Assembly: GCA_027618995.1 (NCBI GenBank)
Contig: JAQCGO010000007.1
Coordinates: 1 to 64,000, forward strand
Direction: 5' to 3'
Source of the DNA: Pseudomonadota bacterium
Lineage (GTDB): Bacteria > Pseudomonadota > Gammaproteobacteria > Steroidobacterales > Woeseiaceae
Length of the DNA: 64,000 nt
Below the pieces are notes generated by a model that was not told where the DNA came from, ran no database searches, and saw only the letters and a list, made by a program, of their open reading frames with translations. A program made the position numbers and the translations under genes. Shown piece after piece: positions 18,905 through 26,271 of this stretch; the stretch's first letter is position 1, and each line of letters opens with the position of its first letter.

Positions 18905-20472
18905 TGGCTGATCACGGTCCCGCCAAGGGCTTTACCCGCTGGTTGTACACCACGAATCATAAGGACATCGGCACGATGTACCTTATTTTCAGCCTGACCA
19001 TGTTTTTCATCGGCGGTTCGATGGCCCTCGTGATTCGCTCGGAGTTGATGACCCCGGGGCTGCAGTTCGTGCATCCGGAATTCTTCAACCAGATGACCAC
19101 GATGCATGCGCTGATCATGGTGTTTGGCGCGGTCATGCCCGCATTCGTCGGCCTGGCCAACTGGATGATTCCGCTGATGATCGGCGCGCCGGACATGGCG
19201 CTACCACGCATGAACAACTGGTCATTCTGGATCCTGCCGGTTGCCTTCGGCATCCTGCTCTCGACACTGTTGATGGACGGCGGCGCACCGGCTGGCGGCT
19301 GGACCATGTACCCGCCACTAGTGCTGCAAACGGGCGACGCGTTTCCGTTCCTGATTTTCTCCGTACACCTGATGGGTATCAGCTCGATCATGGGCGCGAT
19401 CAATATCATCGTGAGCATCCTGAACATGCGCGCACCAGACATGTGGCTCCTGAAAATGCCGATGTTCGTCTGGACCTGGCTGATCACGGCCTATTTGCTA
19501 ATCGCGGTCATGCCCGTGCTGGCAGGTGCGGTGACGATGTTGTTAACCGACCAGTTCTTCGGCACCAGCTTTTTCCTGGCGGCCGGCGGTGGCGACCCCG
19601 TGATGTTCCAGCATATTTTCTGGTTCTTCGGCCACCCTGAGGTCTACATCATGATCCTGCCGGCGTTCGGCGTGGTGTCCGAGATCATCCCGACGTTTGC
19701 GAGGAAACCGCTGTTCGGACACGACTCAATGGTGTACGCGGCATCCTGTATCGCCTTCCTGTCGTTCATCGTCTGGGCGCACCACATGTTCACGGTCGGC
19801 ATGCCGTTGTCAGGCCAGCTGTTTTTCATGTTCGCTACGATGCTGATCGCGGTGCCGACCGGCGTAAAAATATTCAACTGGGTTGCAACCATGTGGGGCG
19901 GCGCGATGACTTTCGAAACGCCGATGCTGTTTTCGCTCGCATTCGTATTCCTGTTCACCATCGGCGGTTTTTCGGGCGTGATGCTCGCGATTGTGCCGGC
20001 CGACATCCAGTATCACGACACTTATTTCGTGGTTGCCCACTTTCACTACGTATTGGTGCCGGGCTCGATCTTTGGCCTGTTCGCGGCCTGCTATTACTGG
20101 CTGCCTAAGTGGACCGGTCACATGTACAACGAGACGGCCGGCAAGCTGCACTTCTGGGCCTCGACGATCTTCGTCAACCTGACGTTTTTCCCGATGCATT
20201 TTCTTGGGCTCGCAGGAATGCCGCGGCGTATTCCTGACTATTCCACCCAGTTTGCCGACTTCAATACCATGGCTAGCATCGGCGCGATTGGCTTTGGGCT
20301 TTCGCAGCTGATTTTTGTTTACGTGCTGCTGACCGTGAAGAAAGGCGCGAAGGCCACGGACCGGGTCTGGGAGGCGCCGCGTGGTCTCGAGTGGACCGTG
20401 CCGTCGCCGGCGCCCTATCACACCTTCGACACGCCGCCGGTGAAACGCGTTACGCAGGAGTCGTTCCAGTGA
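18904..20472 (+). CDS. ctaD: Cytochrome c oxidase subunit I
   Basis: 522-aa, 12-helix heme-copper oxidase subunit. Starts in RWLYTTNHKDIGTMY. FFGHPEVYIMILPAFG holds the CuB His and the cross-linked Tyr, followed by WAHHMFTVGM (two CuB His) and FHYVLV (heme ligands). This is a type A aa3 oxidase that reduces O2 and pumps protons. Its stop overlaps a 31-codon ORF (20469) that would be missed by length filters. Confidence 0.97.
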   Translation: MADHGPAKGFTRWLYTTNHKDIGTMYLIFSLTMFFIGGSMALVIRSELMTPGLQFVHPEFFNQMTTMHALIMVFGAVMPAFVGLANWMIPLMIGAPDMALPRMNNWSFWILPVAFGILLSTLLMDGGAPAGGWTMYPPLVLQTGDAFPFLIFSVHLMGISSIMGAINIIVSILNMRAPDMWLLKMPMFVWTWLITAYLLIAVMPVLAGAVTMLLTDQFFGTSFFLAAGGGDPVMFQHIFWFFGHPEVYIMILPAFGVVSEIIPTFARKPLFGHDSMVYAASCIAFLSFIVWAHHMFTVGMPLSGQLFFMFATMLIAVPTGVKIFNWVATMWGGAMTFETPMLFSLAFVFLFTIGGFSGVMLAIVPADIQYHDTYFVVAHFHYVLVPGSIFGLFAACYYWLPKWTGHMYNETAGKLHFWASTIFVNLTFFPMHFLGLAGMPRRIPDYSTQFADFNTMASIGAIGFGLSQLIFVYVLLTVKKGAKATDRVWEAPRGLEWTVPSPAPYHTFDTPPVKRVTQESFQ

Positions 20473-20564
20473 CTATCAGCAACCGCCGCACGGCACTCTA
20501 TCTTGCTGCAGTCGCAGTGACCTTTTACCTCGGATTCATCCTGCTTGGTGTGTTGCGCGCCTGA
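20469..20564 (+). CDS. Very small single-helix membrane protein, cytochrome oxidase small assembly protein type
   Basis: A 31-codon ORF starting GTG inside the ctaD stop (4-nt overlap) and ending 4 nt before ctaG. The product is VTISNRRTALYLAAVAV then a hydrophobic run ending GVLRA: a short positive N-terminus and one membrane helix. Single-helix proteins of about 30-40 aa occur at this exact place, between subunit I and Cox11, in other proteobacterial cox operons and are annotated as cytochrome oxidase small assembly proteins. Tight spacing on both sides supports a real gene. Confidence 0.75.
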   Translation: MTISNRRTALYLAAVAVTFYLGFILLGVLRA

Positions 20565-20568
20565 ACCC

Positions 20569-21114
20569 ATGGCCGATTCGTCGCCACCGGCATCCAATCG
20601 CTCGCTGACCGGACAGCTCATCCTGTGCGCCGTGGCGATGTTTGCTTTCGGTTTTGTGCTGCTGCCACCCTTATACAGGGTGTTCTGCGATATCACCGGA
20701 TTCGGTGGCCGTGGCAACGACAGCCCCATGGTGGTCGCTGAGGCGCCGGACCTGTCGCGCAGAATACGCATCGAGTTTGTCGCTACCGTCAACAACTATG
20801 GGCCCTGGCAGTTTGAGCCGACCGTGGAAAGCATGACCGTGAATCCCGGGCAGATGTATTACGCGACGTTCAACGCAATCAACCTTAGCGATGAGGCGCG
20901 CACTGGCCAGGCAGTGCCGAGCATTGCGCCGGTCGTTGCAAGCCAGCATTTCCAGAAGATCGAGTGTTTTTGCTTCGTGTCGCAGGAATTTACCGGCAAG
21001 GAAAGTCGCGCGTTGCCCTTGCAGTTCATCGTCAGCCCGGATCTGCCCGAGTATGTCGACACCATTACGCTGTCGTATACCTATTTTGAGAGTAACTATG
21101 TCACACGCAGATGA
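20569..21114 (+). CDS. ctaG: Cytochrome c oxidase assembly protein CtaG/Cox11
   Basis: 181 aa. One N-terminal membrane helix (about residues 12-33) anchors a periplasmic domain. The copper-binding CFCF motif (KIECFCFVSQEF) is present near residue 131, and FEPTVESMTVNPGQ is typical of Cox11. It delivers copper to the CuB site of subunit I. The 3' end overlaps the start of ctaE by 17 nt. Confidence 0.95.
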   Translation: MADSSPPASNRSLTGQLILCAVAMFAFGFVLLPPLYRVFCDITGFGGRGNDSPMVVAEAPDLSRRIRIEFVATVNNYGPWQFEPTVESMTVNPGQMYYATFNAINLSDEARTGQAVPSIAPVVASQHFQKIECFCFVSQEFTGKESRALPLQFIVSPDLPEYVDTITLSYTYFESNYVTRR

Positions 21115-21964
21115 TCGTTATTACGTGCCGCACGGCAGCCACTGGCCAATAGTCGGTTCCGTCGGGCTGTTGTTCCTGATGGTTGGCGTGTCCAACTGGT
21201 TGAACGGCGCCGACGCCGGCTTCTGGGTCATGATGGGTGGCGTCGCCGTTATCGTGTTCATGCTGGTCGGTTGGTTCGGCACCGTCATCGGTGAGAGCGT
21301 CGGCGGCCTGTACAACGCACAGGTCGACAAGTCATTTCGTATGGGCATGTTCTGGTTCATTTTCTCTGAAGTGATGTTCTTCTGCGCTTTCTTTGGCGCA
21401 CTTTTCTATGCGCGCAACATGTCGATCCCCTGGCTCGGTGGCGCCAGCAATAATTTCTTTACCAACGTGCTGCTCTGGAATAGTTATGAAAGTTCCTGGC
21501 CGTCAAACGGCCCCGGCAAGATCGGTGGCGATTACGAGGTCATGGGTCCGTTCGGGCTGCCGCTCATCAACACGGTGATCCTGATTACGAGCAGTATCAC
21601 GGTCACCATCGCGCATCACGCGCTGCTCGCGGGCCAGCGCAAGATCCTGTCGACCTTCCTTGCGCTGACCTTCCTGCTTGGCTTTGTTTTCGTCTACCTG
21701 CAGGGAGTCGAGTACATCGAAGCCTACGAGCACCTGAACCTGAAGCTGACGACCGGCATTTATGGTTCGACGTTCTTCATGCTGACCGGCTTTCACGGAA
21801 TGCACGTGACGATCGGCGCGATCATGCTGACGATCATCTGGCTGCGCGTCGTCAAGGGTCACTTCACACCGAAGAATCACTTCGCTTTCGAGGCGGTCGC
21901 CTGGTACTGGCACTTCGTGGATGTCGTCTGGGTGGGCTTGTACGTCTTCGTCTATTGGATGTAA
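21098..21964 (+). CDS. ctaE: Cytochrome c oxidase subunit III
   Basis: 288-aa membrane protein. Starts MSHADDRYYVPHGSHWPI; conserved FSEVMFFCAFFGALFY and FHGMHVTIGAI, and a C-terminal WYWHFVDVVWVGLYVFVYW that ends subunit III proteins. The ATG at 21098 lies within ctaG (17-nt overlap); the frame extends further upstream but only as a ctaG shadow. A REP-like inverted pair begins 6 nt after the stop. Confidence 0.95.
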   Translation: MSHADDRYYVPHGSHWPIVGSVGLLFLMVGVSNWLNGADAGFWVMMGGVAVIVFMLVGWFGTVIGESVGGLYNAQVDKSFRMGMFWFIFSEVMFFCAFFGALFYARNMSIPWLGGASNNFFTNVLLWNSYESSWPSNGPGKIGGDYEVMGPFGLPLINTVILITSSITVTIAHHALLAGQRKILSTFLALTFLLGFVFVYLQGVEYIEAYEHLNLKLTTGIYGSTFFMLTGFHGMHVTIGAIMLTIIWLRVVKGHFTPKNHFAFEAVAWYWHFVDVVWVGLYVFVYWM

Positions 21965-21969
21965 TCAAA

Positions 21970-22042
21970 CCGTGGGAGGCCGCCATGCGGGCAACAGATA
22001 AGTCGCGGGCGCGAAAATCGCCCGCATGGCGGCCTCCCACGG
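21970..22042. repeat. Inverted pair of REP-like units (BIME-like)
   Basis: A perfect 23-bp inverted repeat: left arm 21970-21992, right arm 22020-22042, 27-nt loop. Each arm is itself partly palindromic around GCATGGC and carries CTCCCAC on one side. A related single unit is at 27671-27692 (GCGGGCATGGCCCGC plus CTCCCAC) and a degenerate one at 50714-50734. This is the pattern of REP sequences spread by RAYT transposases. It lies between convergent ctaE and the DUF2909 gene and could also end transcription. Confidence 0.75.
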
Positions 22043-22069
22043 AACTCTCCCACGAATCTAAGGCGTGAT

Positions 22070-22246
22070 TCAACCCAGGTAGTAGGACGCGACAAGGAAC
22101 ATGATCAACAGCAACGAAAGCGCAACCCGCACTTTCAAAGCCTTGAGCATGCGCGGAGAATCATGTTCTTCGCGCGACAAGTGATAGAGGCCGGTGCCGA
22201 GACTGGCGACAATGGCGAGCAACAGAATGATGACAACAATTTTCAC
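22070..22246 (-). CDS. Twin transmembrane protein, DUF2909 type
   Basis: 58-aa ORF with GTG start at 22246. Two hydrophobic helices (VVIILLLAIVASLGTGLY and VALSLLLIMFLVASYYLG) flank a charged loop HLSREEHDSPRMLKALKVR. This architecture and sequence match DUF2909 twin-membrane proteins usually found beside SURF1 in cox clusters. Here it is antisense to the oxidase genes and divergent from the SURF1 gene, again typical. Function is unknown but the constant location suggests a role in oxidase assembly. Confidence 0.85.
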   Translation of the reverse strand: MKIVVIILLLAIVASLGTGLYHLSREEHDSPRMLKALKVRVALSLLLIMFLVASYYLG

Positions 22247-22280
22247 TGCGAATCCTTAGCAGGCAGGCGGGAAGTATAAC

Positions 22281-23009
22281 GTGAAGCAGAGCAGCGATAA
22301 GCCGATGCCCGGGTGGCTGCCGTTTGTCATTGGCTTTGCGCTGGTCGTGCAGTTCGCGGCACTTGGCGGGTGGCAGATCAGCCGCGGCCTCGAGAAGCGG
22401 GCCGAACAGGAGCTGTTTTCCGACGACGCGGGCTTCACCGCCTGGGATGCCGGCATGGGCGTGCGACCGTACCAGCGTCTGCGGGTATCCGGCCGGTTCG
22501 ATACGGAGCACCAGTTCCTGCTCGACAACATCATTCTCAACAGCCGCTACGGCTATTACGTAGTGACTCCGCTCATCCTCGGCGCAGACAATGGCGTCTT
22601 GCTTATGAATCGTGGCTGGATCGAGAAGGCCACAGGCGGCGTCGCTCCGGTTTTGCCCGCGATCGATGCCGCAGCACTGACGGTACGCGGTCGTGCCGGT
22701 TCGCTGCCGCGGGCCGGTTACAAGATGGGCGCCGCCATCAGTCCCGGCTCTGCCTGGCCGAAACTCGCGGTGTATCCAACGATCGCCGAGATTTCAGCCG
22801 AGCTTGGCCAAAACGTGTTGCCATTTGTGCTGTTGCTGGAACCCGACGATGAGCATGGATTTGTGCGCTACTGGGTACCGGAGGAAATGGGCCCGGGCCG
22901 ACATTTTGCGTATGCCCTGCAATGGTTCGTGATGGGCGCCGTTCTGGCGGCGCTGCTCGTCTGGCATTGGCGTCGCCGCCGTGCCGGGCGCGGAATTGCT
23001 CATGACTGA
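22281..23009 (+). CDS. SURF1 family cytochrome oxidase biogenesis protein
   Basis: 242 aa with two membrane helices, one at each end (about residues 12-30 and 213-230), enclosing a periplasmic domain. SURF1 signatures are GGWQISRGLEKR, YGYYVVTPLIL and VLLMNRGWI. It assists heme a insertion into subunit I. GTG start at 22281, divergent from the DUF2909 gene; the 34-nt gap between them probably holds no complete promoter. Overlaps the next gene by 8 nt. Confidence 0.92.
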   Translation: MKQSSDKPMPGWLPFVIGFALVVQFAALGGWQISRGLEKRAEQELFSDDAGFTAWDAGMGVRPYQRLRVSGRFDTEHQFLLDNIILNSRYGYYVVTPLILGADNGVLLMNRGWIEKATGGVAPVLPAIDAAALTVRGRAGSLPRAGYKMGAAISPGSAWPKLAVYPTIAEISAELGQNVLPFVLLLEPDDEHGFVRYWVPEEMGPGRHFAYALQWFVMGAVLAALLVWHWRRRRAGRGIAHD

Positions 23010-23577
23010 TGCACGCCCCAGGTCGGCTCGTCTCCAACTCACGTTAATTGCCGTGGTCTTCTTCGGCCCGTTGCTGGTTGCCGCCTGGATGTACTACGGC
23101 GGGCATTTCGCTCCTGCCGCGCGCGGCAGCAACCATGGCGCACTGCTCGAGCCCATCGTCAATTTGCGCGAGGCTTTGCCGGAGTCTGAGTTACTTGTAC
23201 AGGGCGATGGGCGCTGGATGCTGTTGTTTGCGCATGACTCCTATTGTGCTGCCGCCTGCCGCGATGCCCTGCACACCCTGCGCCAGGGACGACTCATGCT
23301 TGGCAAGGACCAGGACCGGCTGGTTCGCGGCTTCTTGCACGGCGATATGCCGCCCGATAAAGTGTTCCTCGCTGCCGAGCATCAAGGGCTTATCACGACG
23401 CAGGACACGCGTCTTGCGGATCTGCTGCAAAACAAAAAGCCCAGCGAGCTCGCGGAGGGCGGCTATTTTCTGCTCGACCCGCTCGGAAATCTCGTCATAT
23501 ATTTTCGGCCGGATATTGATCCGTCAGAAATGATTACTGACATAAAACACCTGCTGCGCTTGTCGCACATAGGCTAG
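23002..23577 (+). CDS. Membrane-anchored thioredoxin-like protein of the cox cluster (function unknown)
   Basis: 191 aa, one N-terminal membrane helix (residues 11-30) and a periplasmic domain. A cysteine pair CAAAC in [17 protein letters not shown] (near residue 80) and a C-terminal [15 protein letters not shown] strand resemble the SCO1/thioredoxin fold, but the SCO CxxxCP motif and distal His are not evident. Proteins like this lie between SURF1 and heme A/heme O synthase genes in other gammaproteobacteria. A copper or redox role is plausible but unproven. ATG at 23002 overlaps the SURF1 3' end. Confidence 0.75.
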   Translation: MTDARPRSARLQLTLIAVVFFGPLLVAAWMYYGGHFAPAARGSNHGALLEPIVNLREALPESELLVQGDGRWMLLFAHDSYCAAACRDALHTLRQGRLMLGKDQDRLVRGFLHGDMPPDKVFLAAEHQGLITTQDTRLADLLQNKKPSELAEGGYFLLDPLGNLVIYFRPDIDPSEMITDIKHLLRLSHIG

Positions 23578-23587
23578 TGGAACCCGC

Positions 23588-24487
23588 ATGAGTGCGAATT
23601 TAGAGACCTACCTTGACTGGCGTGACTACTACGAGCTGACCAAGCCGCGGGTCGTCATGCTGATCGTATTTACCGCGATCGTCGGCATGTTTCTGGCCGT
23701 ACCCGGCTGGCCCGGCGCGACCGCGCTGTTGTTTGGCACGCTGGGCATAGGTCTGGCCGCATCGTCGGCCGCCGTGTTCAACCACATTCTCGATGCGCGT
23801 ATTGATATACACATGCTGCGTACACGTGGCCGTCCACTGCCACAGGGTCGGGTCACCGAGCGCGCCGCGCTGCGCTTTGCGACCTTCCTCGGCGCAGTCT
23901 CAATGTTCATTTTGTGGTTCATCGTCAACCCGCTCACCGCTGTGCTGACGTTCGCCTCGCTGATTGGTTATGCGGTGGTGTACACGGTTTTTCTGAAACG
24001 CGCGACGCCGCAGAACATTGTCATCGGCGGTGCCGCCGGTGCCGCACCGCCCGTGCTCGGCTGGACAGCCGTGAGTGGCGAGGTGCACAGCAGCGCCTTG
24101 CTGTTATTCCTGATCATCTTTGTCTGGACGCCGCCGCACTTCTGGGCCCTCGCAATCGCTCGCAAGGACGAGTACGCCAAGGTTGGAATTCCGATGTTGC
24201 CGGTCACGCACGGCGAGGCGTACACGCGGCTTAATATTCTTTTCTATACGATCCTGCTCGTGCTGATTACGATCGTCCCGTACCTGACCGGCATGAGTGG
24301 TGTGATTTACCTTTGCGCCGCCCTCGTGCTCGATGTCACCTATCTCTATTACTCGATCCAGATGTGGCGTGACCCCGATGATCTCGAGCTGCCCATGAAA
24401 TCGTTCAAATTCTCGATTTCCTATCTGGGCTTCCTGTTTGCCGCCCTGTTGATCGATCATTACTTCCTGATCCAGATCAGCATCTAG
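23588..24487 (+). CDS. ctaB: Heme O synthase (protoheme IX farnesyltransferase)
   Basis: 299-aa UbiA-superfamily membrane enzyme that farnesylates heme b to heme O. The family motif appears as [22 protein letters not shown] near residue 60-80, with [17 protein letters not shown] and the [11 protein letters not shown] segment further on. It starts 10 nt after the preceding gene. The heme A synthase gene ctaA, which normally sits between them, is missing here. It is the last recognisable cox gene of the cluster. Confidence 0.95.
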   Translation: MSANLETYLDWRDYYELTKPRVVMLIVFTAIVGMFLAVPGWPGATALLFGTLGIGLAASSAAVFNHILDARIDIHMLRTRGRPLPQGRVTERAALRFATFLGAVSMFILWFIVNPLTAVLTFASLIGYAVVYTVFLKRATPQNIVIGGAAGAAPPVLGWTAVSGEVHSSALLLFLIIFVWTPPHFWALAIARKDEYAKVGIPMLPVTHGEAYTRLNILFYTILLVLITIVPYLTGMSGVIYLCAALVLDVTYLYYSIQMWRDPDDLELPMKSFKFSISYLGFLFAALLIDHYFLIQISI

Positions 24488-24551
24488 TCCGGGCGAAACT
24501 GCCAACCGCATCCTTGTAGCCACGCGACTGCGCGCTACACTCGGCAGCATC

Positions 24552-25091
24552 ATGAGTGCCGCGGACAACAACCTGGCCTTCGAGCGACTGGTGCGACCGC
24601 ACTTCGACCGCCTGTACCGGCTGGCCTGGCGGCTGGCCGGCAGCAAAGCGGAAGCCGAGGACCTGTTCCAGGAGTTGCTGTTGAAAGCCTACGGGCAACT
24701 CGATCAGCTGGTGACCGTCGATCAGCCAGGCGCCTGGCTCAGCCGCGTAATGTACAACCTGTTTATCGATGAGCGGCGCCGTTTCAGAAGGCACCGCATG
24801 CGAACGGTGGAAGAGGGTGAGCTTCCCGGCGATGGCCTGGCTGGCATGGCCGGTTCCGGCGATCCGGCTATGGATAGCCAGCGATGGGAGACGATTCGCT
24901 GCCTGGACCGGGCCCTTGCAAAGCTCAGTGACGAGCACCGCGTGGTCGTCTTATTGCACGATACCGAGGGTTACAAAATTGAATAAATTCAAGAACTTAC
25001 CGGGATCCCGGTCGGAACGATCAAGTCGCGCCTGCACCGCGCCCGGGCGCGCCTGCGCGAGATACTCGAAAAAGATGGAACCCTTTCCTGA
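24552..25091 (+). pseudogene. ECF RNA polymerase sigma factor interrupted by an in-frame TAA
   Basis: The first ORF (24552-24983) has sigma region 2 (FERLVRPHFDRLYRLAWRL, EDLFQELLLKAYGQL, AWLSRVMYNLFIDERRRFRR) and the start of region 4 (LAKLSDEHRVVVLLHDTEGYKIE). It then stops at TAA (24984-24986). The same frame continues with IQELTGIPVGTIKSRLHRARARLREIL to TGA at 25089-25091, exactly the missing DNA-binding helix of region 4.2. One G-to-T change would restore GAA (Glu). As written, the protein lacks its -35 recognition helix. The anti-sigma candidate follows 35 nt later. Confidence 0.88.
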
Positions 25092-25126
25092 GCCCGGGCG
25101 TGTAAGGGATCAAGCAGGACAAAATC

Positions 25127-25690
25127 ATGCATAACGACGACCACAACGTACAACGCCAGGATCAGGACGATCCGCAGATCCAGGCACTGTTAAAGGACTA
25201 CCCGATGCCACATGCCACCACAGGTTTTTATGATCAGGCACTGGCCCGCGCAACCCACAAGGGCTCGCAACGGCAGCGCAATCGCTGGGTGTTGACCGGC
25301 TTCGGCAGCGCGGTCGCCGCGGGCCTCGCACTCTGGTTGCTTGGCAACACACTGCTGACCACGCCGGCACCATCGGTAACGAACGAGGCTCTGAGCGCGG
25401 CGATTCCGGGTATCAGCATGACGCTCGAAGAGCCGCGCACCGTCAACCTGGTATTTGCGTCCGCGGCCGCACTGGATGTTGCGACGCTTACGGTGACGCT
25501 GCCTGCCGGAGTTGAGCTCGCCGGCTTCCCGGGGCAAAGCGAGGTTAGCTGGGAAACAAGTCTTAGCGCCGGCCGAAATTTGCTGCCCCTGACGTTAATT
25601 GCACTGACACCTGTTGGTGGTGAGTTGCTGGCACGACTCGAACATGAGGATCGTGAGCGGCTGTTCCGCCTGCAAGTAAATATTTCTTAA
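25127..25690 (+). CDS. Putative membrane anti-sigma factor
   Basis: 187 aa. A polar, acidic N-terminus (about 50 residues; HNDDHNVQRQDQDDPQIQALL) would face the cytoplasm, one membrane helix follows (RWVLTGFGSAVAAGLALWLLG, about 53-75), and a periplasmic domain rich in beta strands (NLVFASAAALDVATLTVTLP) completes it. There is no zinc-binding HxxxCxxC motif. The function is inferred from position directly after an ECF sigma factor and from topology. No named family recognised with certainty. Confidence 0.65.
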   Translation: MHNDDHNVQRQDQDDPQIQALLKDYPMPHATTGFYDQALARATHKGSQRQRNRWVLTGFGSAVAAGLALWLLGNTLLTTPAPSVTNEALSAAIPGISMTLEEPRTVNLVFASAAALDVATLTVTLPAGVELAGFPGQSEVSWETSLSAGRNLLPLTLIALTPVGGELLARLEHEDRERLFRLQVNIS

Positions 25691-25703
25691 CCGGAGTACG
25701 ACC

Positions 25704-26159
25704 ATGAAACGAACTAAACTGTTTTTTGCGAGCCTGGCGCTGACATGGGCGGCGTTGCTGCCAGCCACCGCGACTGCGGGTGATCTCGACGACCTCGAGG
25801 TGACGATGGAAGTCGTTGACGACATCAACGACGTCGACGATGTCATCGCAGAGATGCGCGGCCCCGACGGCGATGGTGCCGATGAGAGTGACGACCGTGA
25901 AGACAGTGATGACCGCGAGGATGGTGGTGACCGCGAAGACGGCCGCGACGAGGATCACGACGGAGACGACGACCACGAGTCCGAGAAGGAGTTCGAGGAC
26001 CACGAAGATGATTTCTCCGAGGACGACGACTTCAACGAGGAAGATGAAGACTTCGGCGACGAGGACGACTTCGAGGAAGGCGAGGACGTCGACGATGATG
26101 AGCACGACGAGGAAGAGGAAGACGACGATGACATGGACGATGGGGCCGAGATAGACTAA
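25704..26159 (+). CDS. Extremely acidic exported protein (Asp/Glu-rich)
   Basis: 151 aa with a clear signal peptide (residues 1-26, MKRTKLFFASLALTWAALLP, cleavage near ATATAG). The mature chain starts with a short ordinary segment (DLDDLEVTMEVVDDINDVDDVIAEM) and then becomes an almost uninterrupted run of Asp and Glu with a few Gly, Arg, Phe and His. Early units repeat as DDREDSDDREDGGDREDG. Such chains are usually disordered and may bind calcium or other cations. RBS GGAG, start ATG, and a strong terminator right after the stop support a real gene. Function unknown. Confidence 0.8.
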   Translation: MKRTKLFFASLALTWAALLPATATAGDLDDLEVTMEVVDDINDVDDVIAEMRGPDGDGADESDDREDSDDREDGGDREDGRDEDHDGDDDHESEKEFEDHEDDFSEDDDFNEEDEDFGDEDDFEEGEDVDDDEHDEEEEDDDDMDDGAEID

Positions 26160-26175
26160 AACCCGCAAAAAGCCC

Positions 26176-26213
26176 AAAAACCCCCTGACTGTAACGCTCT
26201 CAGGGGGTTTTTT
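26176..26213 (+). terminator. Rho-independent terminator after the acidic-protein gene
   Basis: A 13-bp stem (26176-26188 with 26200-26212, core CCCCCTGA/TCAGGGGG), an 11-nt loop and six T (26208-26213). This is the best intrinsic terminator in the window. It ends the sigma/anti-sigma/acidic-protein transcript, so the TPR-barrel gene downstream probably has its own promoter. Confidence 0.9.
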
Positions 26214-26271
26214 ATGCGCCACGTCATAGTTTTGCCGGGCGAATTGTCGGTAACCTTACATCAGACATAAC

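Noticed and set aside
25563-26222. Long minus-strand ORF (219 codons) encoding a very hydrophobic Val/Leu/Ile-rich chain opposite the acidic protein
   Set aside because: It is the mirror of Asp/Glu codons (GAC/GAG read as GTC/CTC). The plus strand has the signal peptide, RBS and terminator.
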